Shown in pieces: positions 35,483-48,814 of a stretch of 64,000 bases of DNA. Positions within the stretch are counted from its first letter, which is position 1. Each line of letters starts with the position of its first letter. Source of the stretch: Imbricaverruca yamaguchii (Eukaryota; Arthropoda; Thecostraca; Neoverrucidae). The stretch is taken from assembly GCA_034440575.1 (NCBI GenBank), contig JAOTOL010001525.1:822001-886000 (forward strand), written 5' to 3'. Position numbers and translations under genes: made by a program. Under the pieces are notes generated by a model that was not told where the DNA came from, did no database searches, and saw only the letters and a program-made list of their open reading frames with translations.

Positions 35483-35660
35483 GACGAAACGTCGACCGAA
35501 TACAGATATGTCCTATGTACTAATCGCAATATTAACCATCATGCACTACGGCGAAATACTACATAAACACAATAAAGTGACAAGGAGCATAATACGCTCA
35601 ATGGAATCCACAAGCAAGAAGATTATCAACGCTAAACTCGCAGTCGTATTCAACGAAACT
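35483..35660 (+). mobile_element. continuation of the Penelope-like element, possibly a second partial copy
   Basis: Begins GACGAAACGTCGAC, the continuation of the split 3' region. A frame then runs about 60 codons into the TA tract and contains [16 protein letters not shown], which recalls the N-terminal region of some Penelope-like ORFs. Such elements are often arranged as partial tandem copies. The link is tentative. Confidence 0.35.
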
Positions 35661-35945
<285 letters not shown>

Positions 35946-35946
<1 letters not shown>

Positions 35947-36506
35947 CCAATATGTCATTAAATATGTCACAAGCCAACCGAAGACCTCATCTTGTTCCAG
36001 AACAACAAACAGCCTAGAGTGAGATTCGACATACACCGTCAATATGGCCGACGCTGCTGGACGCCACTATGTTCACGGACTTTTGTTGTTGTCTTAGTCG
36101 CAGAGAAAACAATTTGTAAGATGCTTGCCTGACACTAACGATACTGGAGAGCGATAGTAGTACTGAGAACGTGAACTGCGGAAACCCAACAAGAATCTCA
36201 CTGCCATCCTGGGGAAAGGAAATTGCGAGGAAACGGAACCGAAGTGGCAAAAATATGCCACCGTCCGCGGGAAGAGCGGCACCTCCTTCATAGTTTGTCG
36301 TGTCCAGTTCAACTTGTACTATTCACTGAGGCAGTCCCTTTAATTCCATCATTATTTTCAAGAATTTTGCTTCCGGTAGGCACAAAATTGTTTGTTTCAT
36401 GTAGAAAGCGTAAATCTGAAACCCTAACTTAAATTGCGTCATGAGCGTTTATGAATATGCCTACGTGAAATCCAGAGGGAACGAGCGGCAATTCGAAACG
36501 GCGGTA
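35946..36506. other. no recognisable gene
   Basis: Unique sequence with short frames of no known family. Confidence 0.45.
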
Positions 36507-37062
36507 GAATGTGGGTTGAAAGGGAGGCACCTTGAGTTTGTCCAAAACGGCTATTGGAGTGGGCGGAGATGGCGGTGCCTCGAACGATAGAATGTCGGCC
36601 AAAAGGGCGGCATCTTGGGTTTGCTCAGGGCAGTTGTTGGAGCGGAGGGCTTGGGTGGCATTTCCAGGGAGGTCTTGACACCTTTGGAACCCCAGCTTCG
36701 TCACTTGGTCCCACTCCCTTCACATGGTCTCTCCCTGGAGCTCCCTCCCCTATGACAAATTTCTGGAGCTGCGCCTGAACACAGGCATATTGAGAAAAAC
36801 CATGCCTGTGCGTAGTTTTTTGGGTGTTTGGATCATCCAGAGCATATTTTTTCCGGAAAGAATCCTCAGATTAAGTCATTTCTGTGCTGAAACTAGGCTC
36901 CAGTACAAATTTGAAACCGCGATTTGCCACTGCCCTTAATCTCGCTCAACAACTGTTTTCGACAGGCCTAAGATGCTGTCCTTTCGACCCACAGATTACC
37001 ACCCCTGGAACTGCCCCCAAGCCCTCCGCTCCAACAACTGTCCTGAGCAAGGAAAAGACCAC
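36507..37062. repeat. local direct and inverted repeats (foldback)
   Basis: 36507-36568 and 36590-36650 are diverged direct copies (AGAATGT...AAAGGG.GGCA.CTTG.GTTTG). CAGTTGTTGGAGCGGAGGGC plus TTGGG at 36631-36655 returns as a perfect 25-bp inverted copy at 37016-37040, within weaker similarity spanning 36612-36684 and 36988-37062. No coding frame is recognised. Confidence 0.75.
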
Positions 37063-38877
37063 CCCTTGGCCCCTGGACCGGTGCCTGCTACATGGTGAAA
37101 TATATCTTCCTTATGATTGCCATGTCGATCGTGGATAAATTGCGCACCATCGTGTGGACGGGTTGGCCGTGTTATTGAGATAAAGGAAGCTATATGTAGG
37201 TTTGCGTACAAATATTGCACGACATTTTTTGGACAAATGATTTGTAGATAACAGCGAGCGAAGATTAAACGCATGAAGCAGTCAAAAAGTGCATTATGCT
37301 TGACCTGTCAAATAAGGTAAATGTGAATTAATATTTCTCCTAAGGGCACAACGTGGGAGTCCGAGTAGCAATCTCAGTGCATGTGACCCCAATGTCGGAC
37401 CTGGTGACGGGGAGGGAGGGGGCACAGGGGCCATTCCCACTCAAATGGTCAATTGCATTGAGTTAGCAGTAAAATGTCACTTTTTCATTTCTCTCGAAAT
37501 CTAAGAATATTTTGTGAACTAAATATTGTCTTATCCAGACATGTGACGAATATGAGTCGCCAAAATGTGTAGTTTATTTGTTTTTACATCGAAGACATCT
37601 TTGAAATTGTTCATGACCGGTTCAAAACCATGGTTCTGGATACTTCCCTGTGCGACTCAGATTCTAACCGGATTGATTTAGAAACAGGCGGAAAGAGGAA
37701 GCATGAAGAGACTGTTCTGCAGTTGAAGCAGCTGCTGAGAGTGCAGGTGGGACACCATCTCGCTAGGAGATGGGTTGAAGATGGTAACAGCGTAAAGCGC
37801 AATTCACTGGCGAGCCATGAGACTAAGCTGCAACGCACTGCTCATCATATTTCATACATTATGTGACTACATTCGGATACCAATCAGGGCACACAGCACC
37901 ATGGCGTTAATTTATGAGCACTCCTTTGAACAAGCCCTACAATGGGGGGAGCATACATGCTTCAGTGATCGTCGTGATGACACATATTCTGGTGCCGGTT
38001 GCCTTACGTCATAAGTGAAATTTGGAGCGCCAAGGATCCCATTTCAAAGCAAATTTCGCCATCGAGAGGTTCTTGTCTCTGATTAACGCACAATGACGTT
38101 CACTGTGATATAGCTCAACACCTGCTAAACAACATCATAGTAACCTATCCGTCTCCTTAATTATCTGGGGTATTTTCCTAAATAAGACACCTGACGACGT
38201 AGCAGTACCAATGATATGGCCTATTGTTCTATGCGTATCACAGTCGATTAGCCTGAGAAGTGAAGACGATTCGTAAACGCATTGCATGTGATGATACCCT
38301 GGGACTCACTCAATGAGATGTTTGTTCCGACTTTACTGCCTTGCCCACGACGAGCCAGTTAGCACACTGACCTCTGGCTTCCTCGTGTGTTTTGACTGCG
38401 CGTCGCTGTGCGGTCGATCGCAAGTGGTGACACGGGGAGTGAGTCGGGCTGGCAGCGCCACAAAAAGTGCGCCACATTCCGCCGTAAGCACCACCATCCG
38501 GCCAACCGACGGCCGGCGGCTCACACTGGCCACGCCGGCCAGTCATCTGTTGTCCGAATGATACGGTGGGGGGTGCGGGGAGGGGCACTGACGGTGGGGC
38601 CGTGAGACCGCTGACGATGTCACACCCCTCCCCCTCTCGCATGGCAATCATACACGGTGGCCTGAGTGAGCTCTTTCCCGGACTGGCTTGACGTCACCTC
38701 TGAGGCGAGATCAGACGGAAGGCCGTGAAACTCACTAATTCGGTCAGCATGACCTGGACCAATAAATCACCAACTGGCGACTTTCCCATGCGAGGCCACT
38801 CAGGAAGCAGCCGACGTACGTCACTGTTATAGAAGTGACGTACTGCAAGATGTACGTCGCCACTCCAGCAGGGGCCA
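37063..38877. other. no recognisable gene
   Basis: Mostly unique. The segment 38330-38640 is more GC-rich, with frames on both strands and no domain. Confidence 0.45.
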
Positions 38878-39090
38878 CGCAGTGGCTCCTAGGTCAGGCT
38901 GCCGCATCAGCGGTGAAGAGATCAGACTCGCAGTGGCCCCCAGGTCAGGCTGCCGCATCAGCGGTGAAGAGGTCAGACTCGCAGTGGCTCCTAGGTCAGG
39001 CTGCCGCATCAGCGGTGAAGAGGTCAGACTCGCAGTGGCCCCCAGGTCAGGCTGCCGCATCAGCGGTGAAGAGGTCAGACTCGCAGACCT
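38878..39090. repeat. 51-bp minisatellite, 4 copies
   Basis: The unit contains AGGTCAGGCTGCCGCATCAG, CGGTGAAGAGGTCAGACTCG and CAGTGGC(T/C)CC. The copies are nearly identical, with alternating CTCCT and CCCCC variants, so two 102-bp doublets may be the unit of duplication. Confidence 0.95.
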
Positions 39091-39149
39091 GAAAGACCAC
39101 ACCAGTGCATCGGTGCGCTGGTTCGGACTCATGCAGAATGGCCGTTGAG

Positions 39150-39970
39150 AGCTGCCACCGTTTGGCCCACAGCCCGTCCGTGCCTTGACCGAACCTGGCC
39201 GCTCTTCAGTCCACAGTCCGCCCTCGATCTAGCTGCCCCTCAGCCCACGGTCCGGCCGAATCTGGTCGTGCCCAAGCTCGCAGTCCACCCAGGATCTGAC
39301 CACCCTCCAGCCTGGTCTCGGCCCATCCCTCCCTCCACCATCTCGGTCCGTCCGGGACCGAGCAGCCCCCAGCCCACAGTCCACCCAGAACCTGACCACT
39401 CTCCAGCCTGGTCTCGGCCCATCCCTCCCTCCACACTCTCGGTCCGTCCGGGACCGAGCAGCCCATAGCCCACAGTCCCCCCCCCCCAGGATCCCACCCT
39501 CCAGCTTGTCTCGGCCCTCCCTCCTCCCATGTCCGTCCGGGACCGAGGAGCCCCCAGCCCACAGTCCCCCCAGAATCTGACCACCCTCCAGCCTGGTCTC
39601 GGTCCATCCCTCCTCTCACCCTTTCGGTCCCTCCTGGACCGAGGAGCCCCCAGCCCACAGTCCACCAGGACCTGGCCGCCCCCAGCCCCCAGCCCACAGC
39701 CCACAGTCCGCCCCCAGCCCCCAGCCCACAGTCCGCCCAGGACCTGGCCGCCCCCAGCCCACAGTCCGCCCAGGACCTGGCCGCCCCCAGCTCCCAGCCC
39801 ACAGTCCGCCCAGGACCTGGCCGCCCCAGCCCACAGTCCACCAGGACCTGGCCGCCCCCAGCCCGCCCAGGATCTGGCCGCCCCCAGCCCACAGTCCGCC
39901 CAGGACCTGGCCGCCCCCAGCCCCCAGCCCACAGTCCACCAGGACCTGGCCGCCCCCAGCCCCCAGCCCG
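39150..39970. repeat. two linked minisatellites (long unit, then ~33-bp unit)
   Basis: 39230-39640 holds ~90-105 bp units with CTGGTCTCGGCCCATCCCTC and GGTCCGTCCGGGACCGAG. 39640-39970 holds ~33-bp units of CCCAGCCCACAGTCCGCCCA plus GGACCTGGCCGC. Both share CCCAGCCCACAGTCC, so the shorter array probably grew from part of the longer unit. A Pro-rich 194-residue frame and Gly-rich minus frames are by-products. Confidence 0.9.
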
Positions 39971-40364
39971 GTCGACAGTGGCGCGGCCGGCCGGCCGGCA
40001 GTACAGCGGTGGTGCGCCTCGGGCGGGTCACGCGACAGCGGCGTGACCGTGTCAGCCGGTGGTCAGGGTGGCGGCGCACGGCTGCCTGTGGTGCCCGCCC
40101 GGGCGGAACGTGACCGCTCCGCCCGGTCCCCACAACAATCACGCACGACGTGCCCCGCGCGCAGATACATTACGCGCCACGAGGTGGCAGGGGCTCTGGA
40201 CGCACTGTCGATTGGCCTCTCAGCTGGGGAGAAGTGCCAACAGTCGGCAGAGCCAGTCTGAATCATCACCCGTACGGCTATAGTGGCTATAGGTGCATGC
40301 GAATATTTGTGACTAGTTACGGGCGACTGGATACTGGGAATGATGACAGCCACTGACCCTGTAT
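39971..40364. other. GC-rich unique sequence, no gene
   Basis: CpG-rich left part (GGCCGGCCGGCC), with no convincing frame. Confidence 0.4.
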
Positions 40365-40915
40365 GCTAGACATCGGACACCGACAACAAAACACTAACAA
40401 TGTATGTAGGGGACCGCACACCGAGAACATGCTGACGCTGTATATCGGACACCGGACACTGTATATCGGACATCGGACACTGTATATCGGACACCGGACA
40501 CTGACAACAGATGCTGACACTGTATATCGAACACCGGACGCTGTATGTTGGACACCGGACACTGACAACAGATGCTGACACTGTATATCGAACACCGGAC
40601 GCTGTATGTCGGACACCGGACATTGACTACAGATGCTGACACTGTATATCGGTCATCGGACGCTGTATATCGGACACCGGACACTGTATATCGGACACCG
40701 GACACTGACAACAGATGCTGACACTGTATATCGAACACCGGACGCTGTATGTCGGACACCGGACACTGACAACAGATGCTGACACTGTATATCGAACACC
40801 GGACACTGACAACAGATGCTGACACTGTATATCGGTCATCGGACGCTGTATATCGGACACCGGACACTGTATATCGGACACCGGACACTGACAACAGATA
40901 TTGACACTGTTTTTC
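40365..40915. repeat. composite ~20-bp and ~41-bp minisatellite
   Basis: TATATCGGACACCGGACACT modules alternate with GACAACAGATGCTGACACTG modules in varying order. Larger blocks of about 120-180 bp are themselves duplicated. Related degenerate text continues to about 40985. Confidence 0.93.
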
Positions 40916-41041
40916 GGATAATGAACACGGACAACAGATACTAACACTGTATTTTTGACACCAGACACCGACAACAGATACTGTTATCGCATCTTGGACA
41001 ATGACCACTCATAAAGGCATAAACACATATAGCGTTTAGAC

Positions 41042-41112
41042 TTAATAAGAGCCACAATGACCTATCTAGGTTAAGTCTGTAAAGGGAAGAAGATACCATA
41101 TCCCTGGCAGAC
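41042..41112 (+). repeat. dispersed repeat family C, copy 2
   Basis: Matches 20561-20632 over about 65 bp (AGCCACA, GGTTAAGTCTGTAAAGGGAA, GATACCATA and CTGG). Confidence 0.7.
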
Positions 41113-42229
41113 ACTCATCTCCCCAACCAAACCACAATCACTAATTCCAAGGACTCTACCCACCAACACCCCTCACACCCATCAATGCCTATTTGCCTTA
41201 CTTATCCAGCAGTGTTCACATGATCCCGTGTAACACGTGCGGCTTGAGTGCCCTACCAATGATTTTTCAACTCCATCCATGCCTGATTAGATGGGCCTGC
41301 ACAGTGCATACATATTTATCATATTTAGTCAATTTAGCATAAATCTCACCACATTCATCACTACTTAGCACACAACAACAAGATTTTACAGCCTAAACGC
41401 TGACAACAGATACTGACAATGCGTACCGATCACCGAACACTGACAATAGACACTAATCCCATTAACAGGAACCGGACAATAACGATAGACACTGATCCCA
41501 TTAACGGGAACCGGACAATGACAACAGATCCTGATCTTGTATATCAGACACCAGACATTGACACCAGACACTGACACCAGACACTGACACCAGACCATGA
41601 CACCAAACCTTGATCCTGCACACTGGACACCGCATGCTTACTTAGGTACTACTTATTTCTGACATTTCTGCACTTCTGTGATAATTGGACGCGACGAGGT
41701 GCCTACTGGCAAATTGGTGCCCGATCCTGTGCCTGCACCAGAGGAGTCCCATACCACCTTGCTCTCACTCGTCCATCGATCCGAATGGCGCCTTATGCTG
41801 ACGTAGTTCCGGACTCCTGCGACTGAGCACACGTGTCAGTCTTCTCACTACGTCTCTGACTCTGACAACTTCAATGATTCTTAGTACGTCCGATACCTGT
41901 GATTCTGGAAAGATAAGCGACCCCGACTGATTTAACTTGGAGAGCTGCAGTCTATAGCTGATCAGGGCGAAGACCTTCCGGGTGCTCTGGAGTGCCTCAA
42001 CAGCTGTGTGTTAATTCCCTGATAGCACACAATTCCCACATAATGGTTGAGAGAATATCGAAGTGTAGGCTATGTGATAAATGGCATTGATTTTAAACGA
42101 CTAGTTATGATATGAGCTTGCTATTTGAGATTTTAAGCGTGTCCACAGGGTCGCGAAATGCGAGCCATTCGGTCCTCTGGCTACTGCACTGGACCTCAGG
42201 CCTCAGACAGCTCTGTGTGCTTCAAGCTG
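41113..42229. other. no gene, short degenerate repeats
   Basis: 41395-41640 contains diverged tandem text (CACTGACACCAGACACTG, GGAACCGGACAATGAC), related to the 40.4-kb array. The remainder is unique. Confidence 0.6.

Positions 42230-42296
<67 letters not shown>
42230..42296. repeat. (GT)n microsatellite
   Basis: About 66 bp of uninterrupted GT directly followed by the next array. Confidence 0.97.
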
Positions 42297-42297
<1 letters not shown>

Positions 42298-44010
42298 CTC
42301 AGGCTGCTGTGTGTGCACCTCAGGTTGCTGTATATGACGTGTGTACCTCGGGCTGTTGTGTGTACCTTAGCGCGCTGTGCATGACGTGTCTACCTCGATA
42401 TGTACCTCAGTTGTGTATGCTTGTGTATGTACCTCTGGCTGCTGTTGTGCACCTCAGGTTGCTGTGTATGACGTGTGTACCTCAGGCCGCTGTGTATGAC
42501 GTGTATACCTCCGGCTGCTGTGTGTGTACCTCAGGTTGCTGTGTATGACGTGTGCACCTCGGGCTGCTGTATGTGTACCGCAGGCTGCTGTGTATGACGT
42601 GTGCACCTCAGGCCCGCTGTGTATGCGTGTGTACCTCAGGCCGCTGTGTATGACGTGTCACCTCGGCCGTTTGTGCCTGCTGTTTGACGTGTGCACCTCA
42701 GGTTGCTGTGTATGACGTGTGTACCTCAGGTTGTTGTTACGTACCTGGTTGTTGTGTATGACGTGTGTACCTCAGGCCGCTGTGTATATGTGTGTACCTA
42801 GGCTGCCGTGTGTGTACCTCAGGCCGCTGTTATGATGTGTGTACCGCGCTGTGTATGATGTGTGTACCGGGGCTGCTGTGTGTGTACCTCAGGCTGCTGT
42901 GTATGACGTGTGCACCTCAGGCCGTTGTGTGTGTACCTCAGGCCGCTGTGTATGACGTGTGCACCTCAGGCCGCCGTGTATGACGTACCTCAGGCCGCTG
43001 TTGTGTACCTCAGGCCGCTGTGTATGACGTGTGCACCTCAGGCCGCCGTGTATGACGTGTGTACCTCAGGCCGCTGTGTATGACGTGTATACCTCAGGCC
43101 GTTGTGTGTGCACCCCAGGCTGTTGTGTGTGTACCTCAGGCCGCTGTGTATGACGTGTGTACGTCAGGTTGTTGTGTACGACATGTGTACCTCAGGTTGT
43201 TGTGTATGACGTGTGTACCTCAGGCTGCTGTGTATGATGTGTGTACCTCAGGCTGCTGTGTGTGTACCTCAGGCCGCTGTGTGTGATGTGTGTACCGCGG
43301 GCTGCTGTGTATGACGTGTGTACCTCGGGCTGCTGTGTGTGTACCTCAGGCTGCTGTGTATGACGTGTGTACCTCAGGCTGCTGTGTATGACGTGTGTAC
43401 CTCAGGTTGCTGTGTATGACGTGTGTACCTCAGGCTGCTGTGTGTGTACCGCGGGCTGCTGTGTATGACGTGTGTACCTCGGGCTGCTGTGTGTGTACCT
43501 CAGGCTGCTGTGTATGATGTGTGTACCTCGGGCTGCTGTGTATGACGTGTGTACCTTAGGCTGCTGTGTGTGTACCTCAGGCTGCTGTGTATGATGTGTG
43601 TACCTCAGGCTGCTGTGTATTACCTCAGGCTTGTGTATGATGTGTGTACCTCAGGCTGTTGTGTGTACCTCGGGCTGCTGTGTGTACCTCGGCTGTGTGT
43701 ACCTCAGGCTGCTGTGTATGATGTGTGTACCTCGGGCTGCTGTGTGTGTATTTTGTGTACCTCAGGCTGCTGTGTGTGTACCTCAGACTGCTGTGTGTGT
43801 ACCTCAGGCTGCTGTGTGTGTACCTCAGGCTGCTGTGTGTGTACCTCAGGCTGCTGTGTGTGTACCTCAGGCTGCTGTGTATGTACCTCAGGCTGCTGTG
43901 TATGACGTGTGTACCGCGGGCTGCTGTGTATGACATGTGTACCTCGGGCTGCTGTGTGTGTACCTCAGGCCGCTGTGTATGACGTGTGTACCGCGGGCTG
44001 CTGTGCTGTA
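42297..44010. repeat. 27-28 bp / 20-21 bp minisatellite, ~60 copies
   Basis: The long unit is TGTGTACCTCAGGCTGCTGT plus GTATGACG. A shorter unit, TGTGTGTACCTCAGGCTGCTG, alternates with it. Variants include CTCGGGCTG, CCGCGGGCTG and CAGGCCGCTG. Left-end copies (42297-43050) are most broken, while the right end (43780-43890) is a pure run of the short unit. Cys/Val-rich frames result. Confidence 0.96.
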
Positions 44011-45477
44011 CCCTCGGCCGTCGTTGGTGGTCCCCGGCTGTCGCGCGCGGGTACGGCAGTGCCCCGCCCCACAGCCGCGTCACTCTCACTATAATCCTCT
44101 CATTGAGACCGGCGGCCACTCGACGTCGCCGGGCCCGTTTCCGACTGAGCCGGCGGATTACGGCGACCGGAGCGACGGGCCCACGTCAGACGGGCGGCCG
44201 TCGGTCGGCCGTTTTGAGCAGCGGTAAAAACCGCTCTCATCAAGAGTGAATGGCACTGGCGCGATACAAGAATGCCGACCATGTGTGTGGCAGCTGGGTG
44301 GGAGGGAAATGCTCATCTCCAGGTTGGCAGTTTTGACTGCGGTCTGCGGGCTGGCTCCGGCTCAAGCTGGGCTGGCCCCAGCCGGAATTGCCAGTCCTGG
44401 TTCCTGAAAGGGACACCTAGATCCGGCTCAGGTTGGTAGCTTTCGTCCCGGTCAGAGTTACTTGACCATTAGCCTGACTTGCCAGGCCTGGTTCAACCCA
44501 AAGCTTCCTGACCCGTAGCCTGAGTGGCCAGTCCTAGTTCCTGAAGTGGAAATATTGTTTTAGCAACATATTCAGGATTTAAGCTGTCGGAAACCGAGGA
44601 ATTCTGAATAATTTACGATTATTAGTGTTCACATCCGATACCGCGTCGAGTATATCCAGCCCGATACCCTCCAAAGCTGTCGGCTGGATCTGCCGCTGCA
44701 GAGGCAGCACACGACCACCGAGTGACACGTTTGTCACCGGTGCACGTCTGTTTGGCCGTAGCGTGCTCGGACGTATTTTATCCTTGCCCATCTGCACTGT
44801 GTTGTTCACACCGGTCATTACACTGCTTTCATTGTCCGGGCAATTTGCGCAAATAGCCGGCTAGTGCTGTGTGCATCACACAGCAGCATGTGGCCCAAGG
44901 ATATTACCGCCGCGCCCATCCAAGAGCTATCCGCCCCGTGGGCGCCTAGGACACGGGTGGGAGGTAGGGGCCATAACATAGGGGGCCATGTCCCCTCCCC
45001 AATAATGTCCCATCTTGGCCATTAACCCGATGGCAATGACTGGAAAGAATGAGTCCCAAAATAGGCTTGCCGCCTCCTCTAGCATGTGGACCGCTGAGCC
45101 AGCCGTTCTCCACCTGCTCCATGCGGTATGCGGACGGCCTCACGTAATGGGCGGGATGATCGTGGCGTGGCGACCAAGCGATTATGAGCGAGTTGCGTGC
45201 CAAACACTCAGCTGCTGGAGCTTCCGCCAGGTGTCCGGACGACGCTGCAAATGGCACTATCGTGATGGTGCACAATTGATAGACGGCCGCCGGGGCGACG
45301 GGACGACGCTGGCTCCCGGCGACTGCTCGCAGCGCTGTGCACACCGGATCAGCCGGGGGATGCGATTAACCGTACCAGAGATCAGGGTGTGACCACCGTA
45401 AACGCCACCAGGGGCCAGCATCCGGCCACCATAAGCGTTACCAAGGGCAACGCTTATACGGCACGCCCACTGCTCAC
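44011..45477. other. no gene, one degenerate repeat
   Basis: 44300-44560 contains diverged copies of TTGCCAGTCCTGGTTCCTGA and CCGGCTCA(A/G)GTTGG. 44020-44230 is CpG-rich. No coding gene or RNA is recognised. Confidence 0.5.
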
Positions 45478-46112
45478 CCACTCAGCCCGCCCACTCAGCC
45501 TACCCACTGCTCACCCACTCAGCCCACCCACTGCTTACCCACTCAGCCCGACCCACTCAGCCCGCCCACTCAGCCCGCCCACTGCTCACCCACTCAGCCT
45601 ACCCACTGCTCACCCACTCAGCCCACCCACTGCTCAACCACTCAGCCGACCCACTCAGCCCGCCCACTGCTCACCCACTCAGCCCACCCACTCAGCCCGC
45701 CCACTACTCACCCACTCAGCCCGCCCACTCAGCCCACCCACTACTCACCCACTCAGCCCACCCACTGCTCACCCACTCAGCCGACCCACTCAGCCCGCCC
45801 ACTCAGCCCACCCACTGCTCACCCACTCAGCCCACCCACTGCTCATCCACTCAGCCCGCCCACTGCTCACCCACTCAGCCCGCCCACTGCTTACCCACTC
45901 AGCCCGCCCACTGCTTACCCACTCAGCCCGCTCACTCAGCCTACCCACTGCTTACCCACTCAGCCGACCCACTCAGCCTACCCACTGCTTACCCACTCAG
46001 CCGACCCACTCAGCCTACCCACTGCTCACCCACTCAGCCCGCCCACTGCTGAGCCCACCCATGCTCACCCACTCAGCCCGCCCACTGCTCATCCACTCAC
46101 CCGCTCACCCGC
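45478..46112. repeat. 11-13 bp composite minisatellite
   Basis: Two modules, CCCACTCAGCCCG (or CCACTCAGCCTA) and CCCACTGCTCA, alternate in irregular order. G is scarce on the + strand. A 248-residue Pro/Ser/His-rich frame spans it and is not a gene. Confidence 0.95.
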
Positions 46113-48439
46113 CTTCCTTCCTTCATCCGAGGTAACCGAACACTTTGTCCTATATCTCTGCAAGCAAATCGCCGATTTAAACACATTTGTTTTTACAATA
46201 ACATACAAGTCATACGAGTTGCAAATCCAACCATATCCTAGCAAACTACGGTAGAATTAATATAAAAAATTACTCTTTTTTAAAATAGATAATGGAATGA
46301 CAAGCATGGATGTACAACGGCTTCTCCTCGGCGTCCAATCTTTTTATTGATTAACTTGACGTGAAACAGGTCATTTTTGTGGATGGACGCAATAATGGTT
46401 TCCAAATGACGGTAGTGACGAATACTGATCATGATAACGGCGAAGTGACTGGGGTTTCACGATCGCAAGCACCTCCCATGGTCAGCAAACGTTTTTCGAT
46501 GGTATCCTTCCACGCTTTCCCGGCGGCAGCGAATGTCCGGTGCGCAGCTCGTGTCCAAAAGCTACGGAGATACGAAACTGGACCACCCGATTCCCGAGAG
46601 ATACTGGTCGAGCCACTATCAGCCGGTCGTTGTGTGTGAACGTGCGATAATGTTACGATGGCGTGACAGATGTCGCCGTATAATCTGCGCGGCACACCCA
46701 TTCTCTCACACACCCCACCAATACGTGGGAAGGCTGATTTTCCATGAGAACCGAGAGGGTTCATCTGTCGAAGTGCACGAGCTGAGGCAGGAGTGCTCGT
46801 TCTGTCGTGCTCAAGGCATGGGGTAATGATCGCATGGAAGTACGATGTATCCCATTGAAAGGGCGGAGAAAGTTTCGCTACGCTAGTTCTCTCAAGTATT
46901 TCCCATGCTTCATAACACCGAGGCGCCTTACTGAACGCATTATGAGCGGAGCCGACTATTGTAATACTGGTCACGAAAGCGATTTGAAGCACGGCGTTGT
47001 GGCGTAACTAAAATACGCAGGCTTCTAGAGATAAAATACTTCGAGCACAGGTCATGTCCGCTCCTTAAACATCATTCGTCTGTATTCGCTTCTGGGTAAA
47101 AAGAGCCCCAAGACCACGGCAGGTTCTCAGGTCCCCGGACATTTGCTTGGGATAGAGATTTTTGGTGATTTTTTGGTTGTTTGTACCCAACAGGAGGACG
47201 AACATAACAATTCTGAACAATTCTATACCACTCTCGAACCCGCTATAGCGACTGTCCGGAAATTACAGAGTTGAACAGAATCCGTCAGCGACAAAAAAGA
47301 GAGATCATAACAAGTAGCCATCGGTAATTGCCTGCTAGTCTGTTTTTGTATGTTCTCACTACGATCCTGATGAATGGTAAGCTCGCCGTTTTTCGGTGCG
47401 GTACAACGTTGCGATTGTGTGATTCACGACGTGTGGGTGCATAAGCCAAGATGGCATTCAGCAATCAAATGCATACTGGTTTCACGAAAATCCGACCGTC
47501 GGTTGTCAGGATGTCATCAGATATCTTTCACTGTGTTTGGCTTGATTTACATAAATTCGAATGTGATAAGTCGACGAAATGCTTGCAGAGGTGCAGGGAA
47601 AGTGACCTGGGGAATCTTATCGTACCTACATTGTACCTGAGCACGCATATATTTGGTGCATGTGGCTAACATTTGGTGACAATTTGTCACCCTAGGGCGT
47701 CTGGTTCCAAAGATATTAACCAGGGATTACAGTTATCGTCAAGCCAGGTCGCTTCAGTGGACAATTCATTTACTTCTTCAAATACAGGTTTACACTGCAT
47801 TCGAGAGTGCCAAGCCTGTTGCCGTTTCATTCCCGATGTGAACCCCTCTGTTGTCCGTCGGCATCAAAGCTGGCGCCTTTATCTCCATCGGAACCGCCAC
47901 CAGGTTAGAGAGTATTGAACTATGTACGGATGGGCAGTACGGATATATGCACAAAGTGCGGGTGGGTTGAGAGGGAGGATATAGGAGAGACAAACACCTC
48001 GGCATTTTTTTTGCCTTCAATGCATAGTCATCAACAGTCCACAGAGACGCAATGCTTTTTCTTCAGCACAAAATTATAAACCTGCCGAACACTTGATCGC
48101 TGACACAAAGTGATTATCATGTTTGTTGTCGGTACCTACCTACCGCGCCAGACGCAATATGTACGCAGCATAATCCGATTCAATTGGGCCGGCTTGCGTT
48201 ATTTCCATGTTTGATGTTATTCAATGCATAGAAATTGTTCGGAAGTACAATTACATCATTACGCGTAATTAAACCAATATGTGACCTATCGGCAACCTTG
48301 AAATTCGTGATGGTTTTAAAGGAAACTATAAGATATACATTAAAAGGGTAAGGGTGTTTTTTATTTAAAGAAACGTTTTTTTCTATCATACGTCTGTATG
48401 TCATTGTTTTACCTCATATAGCTTTCCAATGAATGAAAA
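46113..48439. other. no recognisable gene
   Basis: Unique sequence. Frames up to 187 residues (minus strand, 46992 to 46429) overlap frames on the other strand and show no domain. Confidence 0.45.
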
Positions 48440-48716
48440 CTTACACGAAATCCGTCCTACCCGGAAAGCGCAAGTTCGGAAAAAGCCACGAAGAGCGGAC
48501 ACCCATATAAGATATTTATAAAAAGAATGCATTACTTTTTATTGCTTGCTTTGTCAGCGAAATCATGCCCACTTTTATTTCCGCAGTGAACTTGATAAAT
48601 TCTGATGGGCTAGGGGTCACGCGAGGTCACGAGTTCACTAGGTCATGAAGACACTGGGCCAAATTTAGGAAATACTTATATTTTATTTCGTAAATGTTTC
48701 AGTTCATCCTTATTCT

Positions 48717-48814
<98 letters not shown>

